DNA of 64,000 nt from Synechococcus sp. WH 5701 (GTDB lineage: Bacteria; Cyanobacteriota; Cyanobacteriia; PCC-6307; Cyanobiaceae), in contig NZ_CH724159.1 of the NCBI RefSeq assembly GCF_000153045.1, positions 1,661,513 to 1,725,512 of the forward strand, written 5' to 3'. Position 1 is the first letter of the stretch; each line of letters begins with the position of its first letter. Positions 60,874-64,000 of this stretch are shown here, piece after piece. Both the position numbers and the translations under genes were made by a program. Below the pieces are notes generated by a model. The model was not told the origin of the DNA, did not search any database, and saw only the letters and a program-made list of their open reading frames with translations.

Positions 60874-62300
60874 TGCCCTTCATCCCAGTCAGCGTCAGGA
60901 TTCTGGTGGAGGCCGTCGAGACCCCCGCCGTGGCGCTGGTGGCTCTGGGCCTGGTGCTGGTGGTGGGCCGAAGCCTCGGTGATGTGCTGGGACTTCGCCA
61001 CTGGGGCATTCCCGAGGCCCTGCTGGCCGGAGTGCTGGGCCTGCTGGTGGCACCGGCGGGGCTGGTGCCCCTGCTCAGCCAACCCGTGATCGACATCTGG
61101 GACCAGCTGCCGATGGTGCTGCTCACCCTGGTGTTCGCCACGTTGCTGCTGGCCAAACCGCTGCCCAAGCTGGCCGGACTCTGGAGGCCACTGTCGGCCC
61201 AGGTGCTGCTGGCCCTCACCCTGGCTTTCGGTCAGTACATGGTGGGTGGCCTGGTGGTGATGCTGGTGCTGCAGCCATTTCTGGGGGTCCATCCCCTGAT
61301 GGCCTGCCTGATCGAGGTGGCCTATGAGGGGGGGCACGGATCGGCCGCCGCCATGGGCGCCAGTTACGCCAGCCTGGGCTTTGAAGGCGGCGAGGCCCTG
61401 GGTCTGGCCATGGCCACCGTGGGATTGCTGATCTCCACGGTGGTGGGTGGATTGGTGGTGCTGCTGGCCCGCAGCCGGGGCTGGCTGATGGGGGGCTCCA
61501 CAATCGCTTCAGGGGTGGCGAACCCCCCGGAGCCGGAGGAGGGCATCACGCCCGAGCAGGCGGAGGCGATCGCCGCCCAGGCTGAGCCGCCGCTGCCCCC
61601 TCCGCCGGAGCTGAGGTTTTCGGCTCTGGCCCTGAACCTGGCCCTGACGGGACTCGCCGTGGCCATCGGCGTGGTGGCTCTGGCTGGCCTGCGCCTGGTG
61701 GCCGACCACGTCGGCGGAGGGCTGGCGAAGGTGATCGATGTGTTCCCGGTGTTCCCCCTGGCCCTGGTGGGATCGCTGCTGGTGCGCTGGCTGCTGGAGC
61801 GTTCCGGCAAAGACCACTGGGTCTCGACCCGGGTGCAGAACCGCCTGGGCACGGTGTCGGCCGATCTGCTGATCACAGCAGCCACCGCCTGCCTCGATCT
61901 GACCCTGCTGGCCCACGACTGGATGTCACTCACGGCCCTGGCCCTGACCGGGCTGGCCTGGAACCTGGGGGTGCTGCTGCTGCTGGCCCCGCGCATCCTG
62001 CCCTCGGCCTGGTTCGAGCGGGCGATCATCGAGTTCGGCCAGGCCACGGGCGTGGCGGCCAGCGGCCTGCTGCTGCTGCGCATGGCTGATCCACTGGATC
62101 GCAGCGAGGCCCTGCAGCCGTTTTCGATCAAACAACTGCTGTTGCAGCCGATCGTGGCCGGCGGAGTGATCACGGTGGTGGCGCCGCTGGCGGTGAGCAG
62201 CTGGGGGCTGCCGGCCTGGACCGGGCTCTGCCTGGCGCTGGTGCTGGTCTGGGGCGGTCTGGGCCTGGCCCTGATGGCCAGCTCCCGCACCCCCGCCTGA
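60873..62300 (+). CDS. GltS-type sodium/glutamate symporter
   Basis: A 475-residue membrane protein of the glutamate:sodium symporter (GltS) family with two pseudo-repeats of about five helices. Hallmarks are the pore-loop motif YEGGHGSAAAMGASY in the first half and EFGQATGVAASGLLLLR in the second. A Pro/Glu-rich cytosolic loop (about 210-245) separates the halves. It probably imports glutamate, though ligand specificity is not certain. ATG 60873 shares a base with the stop of the peptidase gene. Convergent with the aldolase/dehydrogenase gene. Confidence 0.9.
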   Translation: MPFIPVSVRILVEAVETPAVALVALGLVLVVGRSLGDVLGLRHWGIPEALLAGVLGLLVAPAGLVPLLSQPVIDIWDQLPMVLLTLVFATLLLAKPLPKLAGLWRPLSAQVLLALTLAFGQYMVGGLVVMLVLQPFLGVHPLMACLIEVAYEGGHGSAAAMGASYASLGFEGGEALGLAMATVGLLISTVVGGLVVLLARSRGWLMGGSTIASGVANPPEPEEGITPEQAEAIAAQAEPPLPPPPELRFSALALNLALTGLAVAIGVVALAGLRLVADHVGGGLAKVIDVFPVFPLALVGSLLVRWLLERSGKDHWVSTRVQNRLGTVSADLLITAATACLDLTLLAHDWMSLTALALTGLAWNLGVLLLLAPRILPSAWFERAIIEFGQATGVAASGLLLLRMADPLDRSEALQPFSIKQLLLQPIVAGGVITVVAPLAVSSWGLPAWTGLCLALVLVWGGLGLALMASSRTPA

Positions 62301-62305
62301 GACCC

Positions 62306-64000
62306 TCAGCGCACCATCGCCGCCACGTTGCCTCCATCAACGGTGAGGACCGCGCCCGTGGTGCGCTCCATCAGGGCCAGGGCCACAAAGGCCTCGGCCA
62401 CATCACTGGCCCGCACCTCCTGGCCCAGCAGGTTGCCGGCCATGTAAGCCTCCTCGCTGACTCCCCGGGCGGCGGAGCGTTTCTGGATCATGCCCTCATC
62501 GAGCAGGCCGGAGCGGATGCGATCGGCATTGATCGCGTTGGCACGCACCCCTTCGCGGCCGCCCTCGAGGGCGTACTGGCGCATCAGGGCCAGCAGAGCC
62601 GCCTTGGCGATGCCATAGGCGCCGAAACCGGGCCCGGGGTTGAGCGCCTGCTTGCTCACGTTGAAGAGCAGCTGACCGCCCATGCCCTGGGCGCGGAAGA
62701 TGGCCATCGCCGCCTGGGCGACGCTCTGGTGGGCGAAGAGGTTGAGCTCGAAACTGGAGCGCAGGTCAGCGTCGCTGAGCTCGGCGATGGCACCACTCCA
62801 GGCGGCACCGGCATTACTGACCACGATGTCGAGGCCACCGAAGTGGCCCGCCACCGCCGCCAGCGCCTGGCGCACCGCCTGGGGATCGGTGAGATCGCAG
62901 GCCAGACCCAGGGCGCGGCGCCCGCAGGCGGCGGCCACCGCCATGGCCTGCTCCCCCTGGCAATCGAGCACCGCCACATCGGCGCCCCGCTGGGCGAAGG
63001 CGCGGGCAGTGGCGGCACCGATCGCTCCGGCGCCTCCCGTCACCAGCACCACCCGGCGGGCCAGGGGCAGCTCTTTGGCCTTACCGAGCTTGGCCTGCTC
63101 CAGGCTCCAGTACTCCATGTCGAAGGTGTCGTCTTCGCCCACGGGCTGGAAGCGGCCCAGGGCCTCCGCAGCGAGCAGGGTGCGGGCCCAGGCTTCGGCG
63201 ATGTCGGCGGTGACGGCGGCCTCCTGGGCCGAGCGGCCCAGGCCCACCAGCCCCAGGCCCGGCAACGCCAGCACCCGCGGCAGGGGATCCAACGGCGTGC
63301 GCCCGCCGCCGACCCGAGCGTTCTGGCGGGCCACGTAGGTCTTGTAGGCAGCAATGAAGACCTCAAGCGCCGTGGCGGCGGCCGCCGTCCAGGTGGCCAG
63401 ATCGCCGCAGGCGGGCGGCAGCACCAGGGGCTGGGCCTTGGTGCGGATCACGTGGTCGGGGGTGGCCACGCCGCGGCCAGCCCACTCGGGCAGGCGCTGA
63501 TCGTTGACCACCGCCAGGGCGGGCTCCGAAGCTCGCAGATCAAGCAGCCAGCGGCGGGGGGCGCCTTCGGCCTCGGCGCCTCGGCTGAACAATCCGCGCA
63601 GCACCGGCAGCACAGCCGCCGCAGGAATGGGGGGCTCCGGCATGGGCCGCGGCTGGGCCTGGGCGCTCAGCCGGGCCAGGCGCGCCTCGGCCTCCCCCAC
63701 CAGAGCCAGCATCCGACCGTAGCTCTGCTCGGCCGTGGCCCCGAAGGAGAACAGCCCGTGCTGGAGCAGCACCATCCCTTCCAGCTCCACCCCTGCGGCC
63801 CTGGCGCGCTTTTCGGCCGCTTCAAAGGCCTCAGCCGCCGCCAGGGCCAGGGCGAAGCCAGGCATCACATAGGGAACGAGGGCAACCCGATTGCCGTAGA
63901 GCTCGCGGCAGATCGCCGCCGCGTCGGGTTGATCGGCCAGGGCCAGAAGAGCGATCGAATGGGTGTGATCGACGAACTTGTGGGGCAGAAAGGCGTGGAG
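62306..64000 (-). CDS. Bifunctional class II aldolase/short-chain dehydrogenase (5' end outside window)
   Basis: A fusion of a class II (rhamnulose-1-phosphate type) aldolase domain and an SDR dehydrogenase; about 564 codons are visible and the frame is open at the right edge. The aldolase metal site begins the visible part (HKFVDHTHS) and a second His lies in MVLLQHGLFSFG. The SDR part has LVTGGAGAIGAAT, NAGAAWSG, the Ser in NVSKQ and YGIAKAA (Tyr-x-x-x-Lys). The family cleaves sugar phosphates and oxidises the lactaldehyde-type product; the sugar used here is not known. Confidence 0.92.
   Translation of the reverse strand, partial: LHAFLPHKFVDHTHSIALLALADQPDAAAICRELYGNRVALVPYVMPGFALALAAAEAFEAAEKRARAAGVELEGMVLLQHGLFSFGATAEQSYGRMLALVGEAEARLARLSAQAQPRPMPEPPIPAAAVLPVLRGLFSRGAEAEGAPRRWLLDLRASEPALAVVNDQRLPEWAGRGVATPDHVIRTKAQPLVLPPACGDLATWTAAAATALEVFIAAYKTYVARQNARVGGGRTPLDPLPRVLALPGLGLVGLGRSAQEAAVTADIAEAWARTLLAAEALGRFQPVGEDDTFDMEYWSLEQAKLGKAKELPLARRVVLVTGGAGAIGAATARAFAQRGADVAVLDCQGEQAMAVAAACGRRALGLACDLTDPQAVRQALAAVAGHFGGLDIVVSNAGAAWSGAIAELSDADLRSSFELNLFAHQSVAQAAMAIFRAQGMGGQLLFNVSKQALNPGPGFGAYGIAKAALLALMRQYALEGGREGVRANAINADRIRSGLLDEGMIQKRSAARGVSEEAYMAGNLLGQEVRASDVAEAFVALALMERTTGAVLTVDGGNVAAMVR

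Overview
This is a gene-dense, high-GC stretch of core chromosome from an oxygenic cyanobacterium of the alpha-cyanobacterial (Synechococcus/Cyanobium) lineage. The photosynthesis genes psbA, psbX, ycf66, a high-light-inducible protein and CP12 show that it is a cyanobacterium. The split RNA polymerase gene rpoC1 agrees with this. A circularly permuted two-piece tmRNA and several small picocyanobacterial hypothetical genes narrow it to the Synechococcus/Prochlorococcus/Cyanobium group. The high GC of the genes points to a Cyanobium-like strain rather than a low-GC oceanic one; that last step is inference.

Layout. 1-6.5 kb: the minus-strand block rpsT-tatD-rpoB-rpoC1 (rpoC2 expected off the left edge). 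6.6-10.8 kb: hisD facing a minus-strand run of phosphoesterase-htrA-rpiA. 10.9-17.7 kb: the plus-strand translation/transcription cluster rimP-nusA-ylxR-infB followed by a membrane protein gene. 17.7-20.8 kb: a DUF3493 gene, tRNA-Thr(CGU), a ferritin-like protein and psbA, which encodes the high-light (Glu130) D1 form with its own terminator and structured leader. 20.3-28.6 kb: small secreted or lipoprotein genes, an aspartoacylase-like gene, a coupled GST/DUF2301/ABC-F operon, cp12, obg and an orphan sugar-type ABC ATPase. 28.6-35 kb: mutS2, a VOC protein and hemB, then an intact IS5-family element sitting between hemB and a dnaJ-type gene. 35-38.7 kb: a thioredoxin-like protein, a lone cNMP-binding domain, small secreted proteins and a tandem SpoIIAA-like protein. 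38.8-39.1 kb: the permuted ssrA gene. 39.2-46.6 kb: an RNA methyltransferase, a three-gene membrane-anchor operon divergent from smc, and a PRC-barrel protein. 46.6-52.6 kb: msrB, an LpxB-related gene, tRNA-Leu(GAG), accC, yggT, psbX, ycf66 and two paralogous lipoproteins. 52.6-64 kb: an ABC exporter fused in operon to an Hli gene, a HIT protein, a ComM-type ATPase, rpsU, DUF3747, peptide deformylase, an S9 peptidase, a GltS-type transporter and an aldolase/short-chain dehydrogenase fusion running off the right edge.

Most genes are housekeeping. Many neighbours on the same strand overlap by 1 or 4 nt, implying translational coupling. The only clearly mobile DNA is the IS5-family element, which has inverted repeats and a target duplication. 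I saw no CRISPR array, prophage or defence island. The best candidates for a second look are non-coding: the permuted tmRNA, a multi-branched RNA-like element upstream of psbA, a leader hairpin before rpoB, and a hairpin with alternative pairing in a 495-nt gap at 37.4-37.9 kb.
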